Shown here in pieces: positions 9,482-19,979 of a DNA stretch of 64,000 nt; the stretch's first letter is position 1; each line of letters starts with the position of its first letter. Origin of the DNA: Lachnospiraceae bacterium (GTDB taxonomy: Bacteria; Bacillota; Clostridia; Lachnospirales; Lachnospiraceae). Below the pieces are notes generated by a model. It was given only the letters and a program-made list of their open reading frames with translations, was not told where the DNA came from and did not search any database. Position numbers and translations under genes: made by a program. Where the stretch lies: positions 16,410-80,409 of the forward strand of contig JAFZUY010000027.1 of NCBI GenBank assembly GCA_017618075.1. Direction: 5' to 3'.

Positions 9482-10540
9482 TTATTTTACTATCTCTCTA
9501 AGTGCTTCAAACAAAGCCTTCATTTCTTCGTCTGTTCCGATTGAAATTCGAAGATAATTGTCTATTCTGGGAATACTGAAATGACGAACCAGTATTCCTT
9601 TTTCTCTTAAGGCTTTGTAGATATCGTTTGCGTTAACCTTGGGATGTGTTACAAACACAAAGTTTGCGCTGCTTTCGGGGAATGAAAAGCCCAATTTCTT
9701 AAACTCTTCTACACTCCACTCTCTTGTTTTAATAACCTTGTCGCAGCATTCTCTGAAATATTTTTCATCCTTTAAAACCGCAGATGCAAGTCTTAATGAA
9801 GGCTCATTCATTGTATAGGAGTTGATTGAGAACTTAATTGCTTTAACCTTTGCAATAAGCTCTGCGCTCGCAAATGCCATACCTATACGAAGACCTGCAA
9901 GATTTCTTGATTTGGAATATGTCTGAGTTACGATTAAATTATCGTACTTGTTTATCAGAGATACAGCCGATTCTGCGCCGAAATCAACATATGCTTCATC
10001 CACTATAACAATCGAATCCCTGTTGAATTTAAGCACTTCTTCAATCTGACTTAAAGGCAGAGCCTTACCTGTCGGTGCGTTGGGATTGGCGATTACTATT
10101 CCGCCGTTCTCTTTTCTGTAATCGTTAATATCGATTGAAAGATCTTCTTTTACGGGAACAAGTTCCTTGGGAAATCCCGCAAACTCAGCCCATACCTCAT
10201 AAAAGGAATAAGTGATATCAGCAAAAAGTACGGGAAGCTTTGAGTGGAAAAATGTCAGGAACAATGTGCATATTACATCATCAGATCCTACACCTGTGAA
10301 AATCTGCTCTCTGGGAAGTCCCATATATTCGCTTAATGCTTCCTCAAGCGCATCACAGTTAGGCTTCGGATATCTTCTTAAACAGTCGTAATCCTCGGCC
10401 AGTTTTTTTAACTCATCCTTTACAACGCCCGAGGGAGGATAAGGATTTTCGTTTGTATTAAGTTTAATAAGATTTTCAATCTTGGGCTGTTCTCCCGGAA
10501 TATACGGGGTAACGTTTCTTACGTATTCTCTCCAGTTCAC
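9482..10540 (-). CDS. hisC: Histidinol-phosphate aminotransferase
   Basis: 352 residues, class II PLP aminotransferase that converts imidazole-acetol phosphate and glutamate to histidinol phosphate. Visible are NPNAPTG at 152-158, DEAYVDF at 181-187 and the PLP lysine in TYSKSRNLAGLRIG (K210). The N-terminal LNTNENPYPPS is typical of HisC. It is separated by about 28 kb from hisF/hisH, so histidine genes are dispersed. HisC-like proteins can also act on phenylalanine or tyrosine precursors; that is not excluded. Confidence 0.92.
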   Translation of the reverse strand: MNWREYVRNVTPYIPGEQPKIENLIKLNTNENPYPPSGVVKDELKKLAEDYDCLRRYPKPNCDALEEALSEYMGLPREQIFTGVGSDDVICTLFLTFFHSKLPVLFADITYSFYEVWAEFAGFPKELVPVKEDLSIDINDYRKENGGIVIANPNAPTGKALPLSQIEEVLKFNRDSIVIVDEAYVDFGAESAVSLINKYDNLIVTQTYSKSRNLAGLRIGMAFASAELIAKVKAIKFSINSYTMNEPSLRLASAVLKDEKYFRECCDKVIKTREWSVEEFKKLGFSFPESSANFVFVTHPKVNANDIYKALREKGILVRHFSIPRIDNYLRISIGTDEEMKALFEALREIVK

Positions 10541-10584
10541 TTATTTCACCTCATCAGTCAGTTTTGCCGAAACCGTTTCTTTGG

Positions 10585-10803
10585 CTATTCATCTAAGATT
10601 TCCTGGTATTCGGCATCTTTCGCATCTGCATCGGAATGAAAGGCATCAAGTGCGTCCTGAGCCTTATCTTCCTGCGAAGCCATACCTTCAACGGTATTTG
10701 CGGCATCTTCTGCAGGATTGCTGCAGCTGCAGCCTGTAACGGGCATTATAAAACTTGCGCATACAAGCAGACTTAATAAAAAGTATTTGAAATTTTTCTT
10801 CAT
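10585..10803 (-). CDS. Small predicted lipoprotein between purL and hisC
   Basis: 72 residues from the ATG at 10803, which has an ACGGAGA ribosome site. A longer upstream frame overlaps purL and is spurious. Residues 1-24 form a lipoprotein signal peptide with lipobox VTGC (Cys25), followed by a short hydrophilic, Ala/Asp/Glu-rich helix. No family is recognised. It lies 34 bp after purL and 44 bp before hisC, so it is probably cotranscribed with metabolic genes it has no obvious link to. Confidence 0.75.
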   Translation of the reverse strand: MKKNFKYFLLSLLVCASFIMPVTGCSCSNPAEDAANTVEGMASQEDKAQDALDAFHSDADAKDAEYQEILDE

Positions 10804-10837
10804 AAAAATCTCCGTTCTTTTAAAGACCAAAGTAAAA

Positions 10838-13800
10838 TTACTTAAAGTACTTAACACCCGATTCGAAGATCTTAAGATCCTGCTCGCCGTAAATGTTGAT
10901 TGCAACACCGTTGTCACGACGCTCTGCATGAGCCATCTTGCCGAGTACTCTGCCGTCGGGTGATGTGATACCTTCGATGGATTCGAATGAACCGTTGATG
11001 TTGTACTCTTCATCCATGCTTACATTACCGAAGTTGTCGCAGTATCTTGTAGCTACCTGGCCGTTTGCAAAGAGTTTCTCGATTAAGTCCTTGGGTGCTA
11101 CGAATCTTCCTTCACCGTGTGAAGCGGGTGATGTGTAAACTCCGTCAAGCTCTGCCAACTGAAGCCAGGGAGACTTGTTGGATACAACCTTTGTATAAGC
11201 CATCTTGGAGATGTGACGGTTGATTGTATTGAATGTAAGTGTAGCGGAATTTTCATCCTGGCCTGTAATCTTTCCGTTAGGTACAAGACCGAGTTTGATA
11301 AGAGCCTGGAAACCGTTACAGATACCGAGTGCAAGACCGTCTCTGTTGTCAAGTAAGTCTGTTACAGCTTCTTTGATTGCTTCATTCTGGAAAGCTGTAG
11401 CGAAGAACTTGGCTGAACCGTCGGGTTCGTCACCTGCGGAGAATCCGCCGGGGAACATGATGATCTGTGCGTTCTTAATTTCTTTTACGTATTCGTCCAC
11501 ACTTTCCTTAATCATAGCTGAATTAAGGTTTCTGAATATCTTTGTTGTTACGGTTGCGCCTGCTCTCTCAAATGCTCTCGTTGAATCGTATTCGCAGTTT
11601 GTACCGGGGAATACGGGAATAAATACATGGGGCTTTGCAACCTTGTTCTTGCAGATATATACGCTTTCAGCCTTGTATGAAGGTCTGTCAAGTTTTGTAT
11701 AATCTTCTGTAACTCTTGAGTGGAATACCTTTTCAAGAGGTTTCTTGTATGACGCAAGAACATCGTCAAGGCTGACCTTAACCGAATTGATTTCGATGTC
11801 TTTGTCTGTTACATTACCGATTGTTGTAGCGAATTCATCGTTAATTGCTTCAGTCATTTCGCAAAGGATGCTGCCCATCTCATTTGAGAAAAGTGACTTA
11901 ACATCTGCTACGTCAATCTTTACTCCGAGACCGTTACCGAAGGCCATCTTAGCGGCTGCGGGAACGATGCCGTATGCATCTGTAACATATGCAGAAACGA
12001 TTTTCTTATCTTTTATGAGTTTTGCAACTTCATCGTAAAGAGCAAGTACCTTGTCAAATACAGGGATTGAATTCTCGTCCTTCGGAATTCTGAAAATAAC
12101 AAGTGAGTTGCCTGCTTTCTTAAGTTCGGGTGTGATAACTTCGTCGTTCTTTGCAACGTCAACTGCGAAAGAAACGAGTGTGGGCGGAACGTCGATATCC
12201 TGGAATGTTCCGGACATTGAGTCCTTACCGCCGATTGAAGGAAGTCCGTAAGCCATCTGTGCCTTAAATGCTCCAAGGAGTGCTGCGAAAGGCTGACTCC
12301 ATCTTGAAGGAACTTCGCTCATTCTTCTAAAGTATTCCTGGAATGTAAATCTGATCTTGTTTACATCACCGCCTGCTGCGCAAATCTTACTCATGGATTC
12401 TGTTACGGCGTAAATTGCACCGTGGTAAGGTGACCATGAAGAAAGATAAGGATCGAAGCCGTAGCTCATCATTGTAACCGCATCGGATTTGCCCTTCATA
12501 ACGGGAACCTTTGCAACCATTGTCTGGATTTCCGTGAGCTGGTTGGCACCGCCGTAAGGCATAAGAACCGTACCTGCACCGATGGATGAGTCAAACATTT
12601 CTACGAGACCCTTCTGTGAACAGGTGTTAAGGTCTGCAACACTTTCGATAACTGCGGTCTTAATATCATTGTTGGCAAGAGCTTCTTCAACCTTTTTGTT
12701 GGCTGCCTTGTCAAAATAATTGTCTGCTTTGCTCGGTGATTCAACTTCTACATTTGTAGCCTGATGAGCACCGTTTGTGTTAAGGAATTCTCTCTTGATA
12801 TTAACGATTTCTTTGCCTCTCCAGACAAGTACAAGTCTGGGATCTTCGGTAACATCCGCAACCTTGATTGCTTCAAGGTTTTCTTCCTCAGCATATTTAA
12901 GGAACTGGTCAAGATCCTTGGGATCGAGAACTACTGCCATTCTTTCCTGTGATTCGGAAATGGAAAGTTCTGTTCCGTCAAGACCTTCGTATTTCTTGGG
13001 TACAAGGTCAAGGTTAACTCTTAAGCCGTCTGCAAGTTCACCGATAGCTACGGAAACACCGCCTGCACCAAAGTCATTACATTTCTTTATAAGTGCGGAA
13101 ACTTCTTCTCTTCTGAAGAGTCTCTGAATCTTTCTTTCTGTAGGAGGATTACCTTTCTGTACTTCTGCACCGCAGGTCTCTATTGACTGAACGGTATGTA
13201 CCTTTGAAGAACCTGTTGCACCGCCACAACCATCTCTACCTGTTCTTCCTCCTAAAAGAACGATAACATCGCCGGGATCTGAAGTCTCACGAATTACGGC
13301 ACGTCTGGGAGCTGCGCCCATAACTGCACCGATTTCCATTCTCTTTGCAACATAGTTGGGATGGTAAATTTCTTTTACGAGACCGGTTGCAAGACCAATC
13401 TGGTTACCGTATGATGAATAACCTGCTGCTGCACCGCGGACAAGCTTCTTCTGTGAAAGCTTACCCTTAAGAGTCTCGTTAACCGAAACTGTAGGATCTG
13501 CGGCACCTGTAACTCTCATTGCCTGATATACGTATGTTCTTCCTGACAACGGGTCACGGATTGCACCGCCAAGACATGTAGCAGCGCCACCGAAGGGTTC
13601 GATTTCTGTAGGATGGTTGTGTGTCTCATTCTTAAAGTTGATAAGCCACTCTTCGTTTACAACCTTACCGTCTTCGTATTCAACATCGATGGGAACAACG
13701 ATTGAACAAGCGTTAATCTCATCGGATTTTTCCATATCTTCGAGCTTGCCGTCTTTTTTAAGCTTTTTCATAGCCATGAGGGCAAGGTCCATAAGGCATA

Positions 13801-14617
13801 CATACTTCTTGGAGTTGTCGCCGTATACGTCTTTTCTAGTTGAAAGATATTCATTGTATGTATCTTCAAGAACGCCTGCATAGTCGCCCGCAAGGAACTT
13901 AACATTCTCAAGTTCTGTGGAGAATGTGGTATGGCGGCAGTGGTCTGACCAGTATGTATCAAGTACTTTAATTTCAGTAAATGTCGGATTTCTTTTTTCG
14001 TCATTTGCAAAATACTCTCTGATAAAAGCAAAATCCTTATATGTCATAGCAAGTCCGAGTGAATCATAAAGTTTCTTAAATTCATCTTCGGGCATTGTCG
14101 TAAAGTTTTCAAATACAGAAACATCATCGGGTGTTGCGAATACGCTCTGTAATGTCTCGGGCTTTTCAATCGAAGCTTCTCTCGAATCAACGGGGTTGAT
14201 GCAGTAAGCTTTAATCTTTTCAAACTCATCATCACTTACACTGCCTTCAAGCACATATGTAATTGCTGTCTGAATTGTAGGATTCTCTTCTGCGTTTAAG
14301 AACTGAACGCACTGAACTGCTGAGTCCGCTCTCTGATCGTACTGACCGGGAAGGTACTCTACACTGAAAATCTTATCTGTAGGATTTGTATCAAATTTCT
14401 CCAGATAGTAATTATCTACGGGAGGCTCCGAGAATACAGTCTTGCAAGCCTTTTCAAATATTTCGTCTGAGATATTCTCAACATCATAACGTATCAAATA
14501 TCTAACGCCTGTTACACTTGAGATTCCAAGGTATCCCTTAATGTCATTAAAGAGTTCCTTTGCCTTTACCGCATAATCGGGCTTTTTTTCTACATAGATT
14601 CGTCTAACTGTACTCAT
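10838..14617 (-). CDS. purL: Phosphoribosylformylglycinamidine synthase, single-chain form
   Basis: 1259 residues, the large fused form. It converts FGAR, glutamine and ATP to FGAM in purine synthesis. The central synthetase part contains SDHCRHTTF, FKNETHNHPTEIEPFGGAATCLGG and GGRTGRDGCGGATGSS. The last 270 residues or so are the class I glutamine amidotransferase (PGTNCEYDS, FPGGFSAGDEPDGS, nucleophile Cys in LGICNGFQAL, then SHGEGRF). Because the amidotransferase is built in, separate purQ/purS are not needed. The ABC importer lies 110 bp upstream. No PurR box or purine riboswitch was recognised in that spacer. Confidence 0.97.
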   Translation of the reverse strand: MSTVRRIYVEKKPDYAVKAKELFNDIKGYLGISSVTGVRYLIRYDVENISDEIFEKACKTVFSEPPVDNYYLEKFDTNPTDKIFSVEYLPGQYDQRADSAVQCVQFLNAEENPTIQTAITYVLEGSVSDDEFEKIKAYCINPVDSREASIEKPETLQSVFATPDDVSVFENFTTMPEDEFKKLYDSLGLAMTYKDFAFIREYFANDEKRNPTFTEIKVLDTYWSDHCRHTTFSTELENVKFLAGDYAGVLEDTYNEYLSTRKDVYGDNSKKYVCLMDLALMAMKKLKKDGKLEDMEKSDEINACSIVVPIDVEYEDGKVVNEEWLINFKNETHNHPTEIEPFGGAATCLGGAIRDPLSGRTYVYQAMRVTGAADPTVSVNETLKGKLSQKKLVRGAAAGYSSYGNQIGLATGLVKEIYHPNYVAKRMEIGAVMGAAPRRAVIRETSDPGDVIVLLGGRTGRDGCGGATGSSKVHTVQSIETCGAEVQKGNPPTERKIQRLFRREEVSALIKKCNDFGAGGVSVAIGELADGLRVNLDLVPKKYEGLDGTELSISESQERMAVVLDPKDLDQFLKYAEEENLEAIKVADVTEDPRLVLVWRGKEIVNIKREFLNTNGAHQATNVEVESPSKADNYFDKAANKKVEEALANNDIKTAVIESVADLNTCSQKGLVEMFDSSIGAGTVLMPYGGANQLTEIQTMVAKVPVMKGKSDAVTMMSYGFDPYLSSWSPYHGAIYAVTESMSKICAAGGDVNKIRFTFQEYFRRMSEVPSRWSQPFAALLGAFKAQMAYGLPSIGGKDSMSGTFQDIDVPPTLVSFAVDVAKNDEVITPELKKAGNSLVIFRIPKDENSIPVFDKVLALYDEVAKLIKDKKIVSAYVTDAYGIVPAAAKMAFGNGLGVKIDVADVKSLFSNEMGSILCEMTEAINDEFATTIGNVTDKDIEINSVKVSLDDVLASYKKPLEKVFHSRVTEDYTKLDRPSYKAESVYICKNKVAKPHVFIPVFPGTNCEYDSTRAFERAGATVTTKIFRNLNSAMIKESVDEYVKEIKNAQIIMFPGGFSAGDEPDGSAKFFATAFQNEAIKEAVTDLLDNRDGLALGICNGFQALIKLGLVPNGKITGQDENSATLTFNTINRHISKMAYTKVVSNKSPWLQLAELDGVYTSPASHGEGRFVAPKDLIEKLFANGQVATRYCDNFGNVSMDEEYNINGSFESIEGITSPDGRVLGKMAHAERRDNGVAINIYGEQDLKIFESGVKYFK

Positions 14618-14727
14618 CTTTTTCCTCCGTAATAAATATATTTATAAGTTTGAATAAATTTCTTTATAAGCGTGCCCGCGGTGTATTGCGTGGTCGCCGC
14701 TCCCCCATTTCCTTGGCTGCCCGCTTT

Positions 14728-15477
14728 TTACAGTACCTTTGCCAAAAACTGTTTAAGTCGTTCGGACTTGGGGTTGTCGAAGAACTCGGCTGCAGGGCCT
14801 TCTTCTTCGATGAAGCCGTCTGCCATAAAGATAACGCGGTTTGCGATTTCTTTGGCGAATGCGATTTCGTGGGTAACGACTACCATGGTCATATTTTCTT
14901 TTGCAAGTTCACGCATTACTTCGAGAACTTCGCCTACCATCTCGGGATCGAGTGCGGATGTGGGCTCGTCAAAAAGCATTACATCGGGTTTCATGCAAAG
15001 TGCACGAACAATTGCGATACGCTGCTTCTGGCCGCCTGAGAGCTGATTCGGATATGCCTTAGCTCTGTCTGCAAGTCCTACTCTCTCCAAAAGTTTCATA
15101 GCTTCTTCTTCGGCTTCTGCCTTGGATTTACCCTGAAGCTTTATAGGTCCCAAAGTAAGGTTTTTTAATACCGTCATATGAGGGAATAAATTAAACTGCT
15201 GGAATACCATTCCCATTTTCTGACGATGTTTGTTGATGTCTGTTTTCTTGTCGGTGATATCAATTCCTTCAAAAAGAATCGTTCCGCCTGTGGGTTCCTC
15301 CAGTCTGTTAAGACAGCGTAAAAATGTGGATTTACCGGAACCTGAAGGACCTACCACGAATATAACATCACCTTTGTAAATATCTATCGATACTCCGTTA
15401 AGAGCGTGTAAATCGTCAAAATGTTTTGAAAGATTGTCAACACTTATAAGGAGCTGTTTTTCGTTATTATCGCTCAC
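14728..15477 (-). CDS. Polar amino acid ABC importer, ATPase subunit
   Basis: 249 residues, GlnQ/ArtP-type ATPase. Walker [10 protein letters not shown] at 43-51, Q-loop in MVFQQFNLF, signature LSGGQ at 146-150, Walker B VMLFDEP at 166-172 and switch His in VVTHEIAFA. It overlaps the permease gene by 11 nt, and with the binding protein forms a complete three-gene importer. The substrate (glutamine, arginine, cystine or similar) cannot be fixed from sequence alone. Confidence 0.94.
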   Translation of the reverse strand: MSDNNEKQLLISVDNLSKHFDDLHALNGVSIDIYKGDVIFVVGPSGSGKSTFLRCLNRLEEPTGGTILFEGIDITDKKTDINKHRQKMGMVFQQFNLFPHMTVLKNLTLGPIKLQGKSKAEAEEEAMKLLERVGLADRAKAYPNQLSGGQKQRIAIVRALCMKPDVMLFDEPTSALDPEMVGEVLEVMRELAKENMTMVVVTHEIAFAKEIANRVIFMADGFIEEEGPAAEFFDNPKSERLKQFLAKVL

Positions 15478-16153
15478 TGCTTCTCAACCTCCTCTCCAAT
15501 TTCTTAAGAAGGAATGATAAAAGCATTACTATGCCTAAATAAATTGCGGCAACGGATAAAAGAGGAATAAACGGACTGTAAGTCTGACTTCTTATGATGT
15601 CCGCTCCTTTTGTTAAATCTTCGAGTGCTATATAACCTGCAACCGAAGTCTCTTTTAGGAGAACTATGAACTCGTTGCCGAGTGCGGGAAGTACATTCTT
15701 AAAGGCCTGCGGAATTATGATATGCCACATGGTCTGAATGTAATTAAATCCGAGAGATCTTCCTGCTTCCATCTGTCCCGGATCTATGGACATAATTCCG
15801 CTTCGGATTATTTCCGCAACGTACGCGCCGGAGTTGATACCGAACGCTACAATAGCGACAAAAACTTTGTCAATTCGAACAGATCCGAAGATAACAAAAT
15901 AAATAATCAAAAGCTGAACTACAACGGGAGTTCCTCTTATAACCGTCAGATAAATATTCGCCAGAAAATTGAGTATTATAAGCTTTCCCGTCTTTTCATA
16001 AGTCGAACGGATTATTGCTACGACAAAGCCGATAGCGATACCGATTAAAACGGCAAAGAGAGTTACTCTCAGAGTAACTCCCAAACCGTTTACAATGTAT
16101 TTCCATCTGTTGTCTTTTATGAAGTTTAAATAAAAACCATCAAAAAACGCCAT
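15467..16153 (-). CDS. Polar amino acid ABC importer, permease subunit
   Basis: 228 residues of the HisMQ permease family with about five membrane helices. The cytoplasmic EAA loop is visible as [22 protein letters not shown], which docks on the ATPase. Only one permease gene is present, so the transporter is probably a homodimer in the membrane. It begins 8 bp after the binding-protein gene and overlaps the ATPase gene. Confidence 0.94.
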   Translation of the reverse strand: MAFFDGFYLNFIKDNRWKYIVNGLGVTLRVTLFAVLIGIAIGFVVAIIRSTYEKTGKLIILNFLANIYLTVIRGTPVVVQLLIIYFVIFGSVRIDKVFVAIVAFGINSGAYVAEIIRSGIMSIDPGQMEAGRSLGFNYIQTMWHIIIPQAFKNVLPALGNEFIVLLKETSVAGYIALEDLTKGADIIRSQTYSPFIPLLSVAAIYLGIVMLLSFLLKKLERRLRSSER

Positions 16154-16161
16154 ATGAACAC

Positions 16162-16893
16162 CTAGTTGTCGGCAGAAATGTATTTGGCCACAATCTCATC
16201 AAGCTTACCGGAATCCTTTAATTTCTTAATAGCTGCATTTACGTCGTTAAGTAACTTATCGTTGTCCTTAGCGATTGCAATTGCATATTCCTCGTAGGTA
16301 AATGCTTCGTCAACAATCTTTAAGCCGTCGTTCTGTGATACATAAACCTTTGCGGGCTCGTTGTCGATAATAACCGCATCGATTTTGCCCTGAAGAAGTG
16401 CCTGAACTGCTTCAAATCCCTTGTTGTAACGTTCAAGTGTTGCATCTTCAATGTCTTCGGCATAAATGTCGCCTGTTGTACCAAGCTGAACACCGATTGT
16501 CTTGCCGACTAAATCGTCGGGTGAAGTAATATCGGAATCATCTTTTATGATGATAACCTGAGCTGCAGTTGCATAAGGATCTGAGAAGTTGATGTTTTTA
16601 AGTCTGTCTTCCGTGATTGTAAGACCTGCTGCTCCCAAATCTGCTTTTCCTGTATATACAGAAGTGATAACCGAATCGAATGCCATATCCTCAATAACGA
16701 GTTCTTTCCCTAACTCATCAGCGATTGCCTGGCAGATTTCAACGTCTATTCCTACTATTTTGTCCCCTTCATGAAACTCGTAAGGAGGAAACTCTGCGTT
16801 TGTTGCCATAACGAGTTCATCTTTTTTTGACGTACAAGCCGCAAGTGAAGCAATCATAAGTAAACCTGCAGCTAAGCATAAAAACTTTTTCAT
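16162..16893 (-). CDS. Amino acid ABC importer, substrate-binding lipoprotein
   Basis: 243 residues from the ATG at 16893; an upstream in-frame extension overlaps groEL and lacks a signal sequence. Lipobox LAAC places the lipidated Cys at 20. The mature part is a family 3 binding protein: EFPPYEF, GIDVEICQAIADELG, DLGAAGLTITEDR, GVQLGTTGD and DAVIIDNEPA. It should bind a polar amino acid outside the membrane and deliver it to the permease. It follows groEL by only 31 bp, with a short GTCGAA/TTCGAC dyad between them and no clear terminator. Confidence 0.93.
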   Translation of the reverse strand: MKKFLCLAAGLLMIASLAACTSKKDELVMATNAEFPPYEFHEGDKIVGIDVEICQAIADELGKELVIEDMAFDSVITSVYTGKADLGAAGLTITEDRLKNINFSDPYATAAQVIIIKDDSDITSPDDLVGKTIGVQLGTTGDIYAEDIEDATLERYNKGFEAVQALLQGKIDAVIIDNEPAKVYVSQNDGLKIVDEAFTYEEYAIAIAKDNDKLLNDVNAAIKKLKDSGKLDEIVAKYISADN

Positions 16894-16907
16894 GAAATCA
16901 CCTCTCT

Positions 16908-16921
16908 GTCGAATTTTCGAC
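16908..16921. other. Short dyad between groEL and the importer operon
   Basis: GTCGAA and TTCGAC form a 6-bp perfect inverted repeat with a 2-nt centre, right after the groEL stop. It is too short and lacks a T-run for a proper terminator; it may be an mRNA processing site or chance. Confidence 0.3.
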
Positions 16922-16924
16922 TTT

Positions 16925-18580
<1,656 letters not shown>

Positions 18581-18865
18581 TTATTCTACTATAGCAAGAA
18601 TATCCGACTGTTTTACGATGATAACTTCTTCGTCATCAATCTTAACTTCGGTTCCCGAGTATTTGGAGTAGATTACCTGATCGCCAACCTTAACTTCCAT
18701 TTTTACTTCTTTGCCGTCTGCAAGGATTCCGGGGCCTACTGCAATAACCTCAGCCTGCTGGGGTTTCTCTTTGTTCTGACCGGGGATCACGATGCCTGAC
18801 TTTGTGGTCTCTTCTGCGATTAACTGCTTCAATACAACTCTGTCGCCTAATGGAACTAACTTCAT
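18581..18865 (-). CDS. groES: Co-chaperonin GroES (10 kDa)
   Basis: 94 residues. N-terminal PLGDRVVLK, mobile-loop region EETTKSGIVIPGQNKEKPQQ and C-terminal EVIIVKQSDILAIVE are typical. It caps the GroEL ring. A GGAGG ribosome site precedes the ATG. The gene is only 27 bp after the PseB-like gene, leaving little room for its own promoter. Confidence 0.97.
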   Translation of the reverse strand: MKLVPLGDRVVLKQLIAEETTKSGIVIPGQNKEKPQQAEVIAVGPGILADGKEVKMEVKVGDQVIYSKYSGTEVKIDDEEVIIVKQSDILAIVE

Positions 18866-18892
18866 AATTGTATCCTCCTTAAAATTTTAGCT

Positions 18893-19891
18893 TTATTTTA
18901 ACGTATTTAATCTCTCTCTGATTTCCTCAACGGTAAGCCACCAGGTATTGTTGCCCGATGAATATGAAAATCCTTCTTCAACCTTTTTGCCTTCGTTTGA
19001 AGGAAGCATTCTCTTTGCGAAAATCATCTGAGGGTATACGATGAAATGCTTGTCAAATTCGTATGTTGTGAAAGAATCCTCTGTGGTAATCATTATCTCG
19101 TGAAGCTTTTCGCCTTCTCTGATGCCGACTTCCTTTTTGGAACAGCCGGGAAGCATTGCCTCAGCAAGATCGGTGATCTTAAAAGAAGGAATCTTTGAAA
19201 TAAATGTTTCGCCGCCCTTTGATTCGTTAAGAGCTTTGATTACAAGTTCTACACCTTCTTCGAGAGAAATCCAGAATCTTGTCATTCTGAAATCTGTGAT
19301 GGGAAGTTCCGTAGCGCCCTTGTCGATTAAATCCTTGAAGAAAGGAATAACCGAACCGCGGCTGCCTGCTACGTTACCGTAACGAACGATCGAGAAACAG
19401 ATATCCTTTTCGCCTACATATGAGTTGGCTGCTATGAAAAGTTTGTCGGAAACAAGTTTTGTACCGCCGTAAAGATTTACGGGGTTAACTGCCTTGTCTG
19501 TGGAAAGAGCAACTACTTTTTTAACGCCCGAATCAAGTGCAGCATCAATTACATTCTGCGCTCCGTGAATATTTGTCTTGATTGCTTCCTGAGGGTTGTA
19601 TTCGCATGCGGGAACCTGCTTTAAGGCTGCAGCATGAATAACAAAATCAACGCCCTCCATCGCGCGTTTTAATCTGTCTTTATCTCTGACATCACCTATG
19701 AAAAATCTGAGTTTTGAAAACTTGTCGGGAAATTCCTTTTTGAAATCATTCTGCATGATGAACTGTTTAAATTCGTCACGTGAATAAATGATAATTTTCT
19801 TAGGATCGTAATTGTTTAAAACATACTTTGTAAAGGCCTTACCAAACGAACCCGTACCGCCGGTAAGAAGGATAACTTTGTCGTTTAACAT
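18893..19891 (-). CDS. pseB: PseB-like UDP-N-acetylglucosamine 4,6-dehydratase
   Basis: 332 residues, extended SDR family. Cofactor motif TGGTGSFG at 11-18, active-site region with STDKAVNPVNLYGGTK (the S-T-D-K variant typical of 4,6-dehydratases), and RYGNVAGSRGSVIPFF. PseB removes water from UDP-GlcNAc with C5 inversion, the first step toward pseudaminic acid or related 2,6-dideoxy-type sugars. No other pse or glycan genes lie beside it, so the end product is unknown; CapD/FnlA-like roles are possible. It heads the transcript that continues into groES-groEL. Confidence 0.85.
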   Translation of the reverse strand: MLNDKVILLTGGTGSFGKAFTKYVLNNYDPKKIIIYSRDEFKQFIMQNDFKKEFPDKFSKLRFFIGDVRDKDRLKRAMEGVDFVIHAAALKQVPACEYNPQEAIKTNIHGAQNVIDAALDSGVKKVVALSTDKAVNPVNLYGGTKLVSDKLFIAANSYVGEKDICFSIVRYGNVAGSRGSVIPFFKDLIDKGATELPITDFRMTRFWISLEEGVELVIKALNESKGGETFISKIPSFKITDLAEAMLPGCSKKEVGIREGEKLHEIMITTEDSFTTYEFDKHFIVYPQMIFAKRMLPSNEGKKVEEGFSYSSGNNTWWLTVEEIRERLNTLK

Positions 19892-19945
19892 TCTTCTTGT
19901 TCCTTTCGGATTTTACTGTTCTGAATCAGTCCGCAACAGACATAT

Positions 19946-19975
19946 ATTATAGCATAAAACGGGCATTTGTGTAAA
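19946..19975 (-). promoter_or_regulatory. Promoter of the pseB-groES-groEL transcript
   Basis: Minus-strand -35 TTTACA (19970-19975), 18-bp spacer and a perfect -10 TATAAT (19946-19951), 55 nt before the ATG at 19891. No CIRCE (TTAGCACTC-N9-GAGTGCTAA) or obvious CtsR site is present. Confidence 0.6.
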
Positions 19976-19979
19976 TAGA

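Noticed and set aside
10838-11013. N-terminal extension of the small lipoprotein
   Set aside because: The extension lies within purL in another frame; the signal peptide and ribosome site place the start at 10803.
14618-14727. Possible riboswitch upstream of purL
   Set aside because: No purine aptamer core or PurR box could be recognised; only GC-rich direct repeats (GCGGGCA) are present and they do not form a clear hairpin.
14650-15046. Plus-strand frames over the ABC ATPase gene
   Set aside because: Two overlapping frames antisense to a strongly conserved ATPase, without ribosome sites.
18866-18892. CIRCE operator before groES
   Set aside because: The 27-bp gap contains a ribosome site and AT-rich sequence but no TTAGCACTC half-site.
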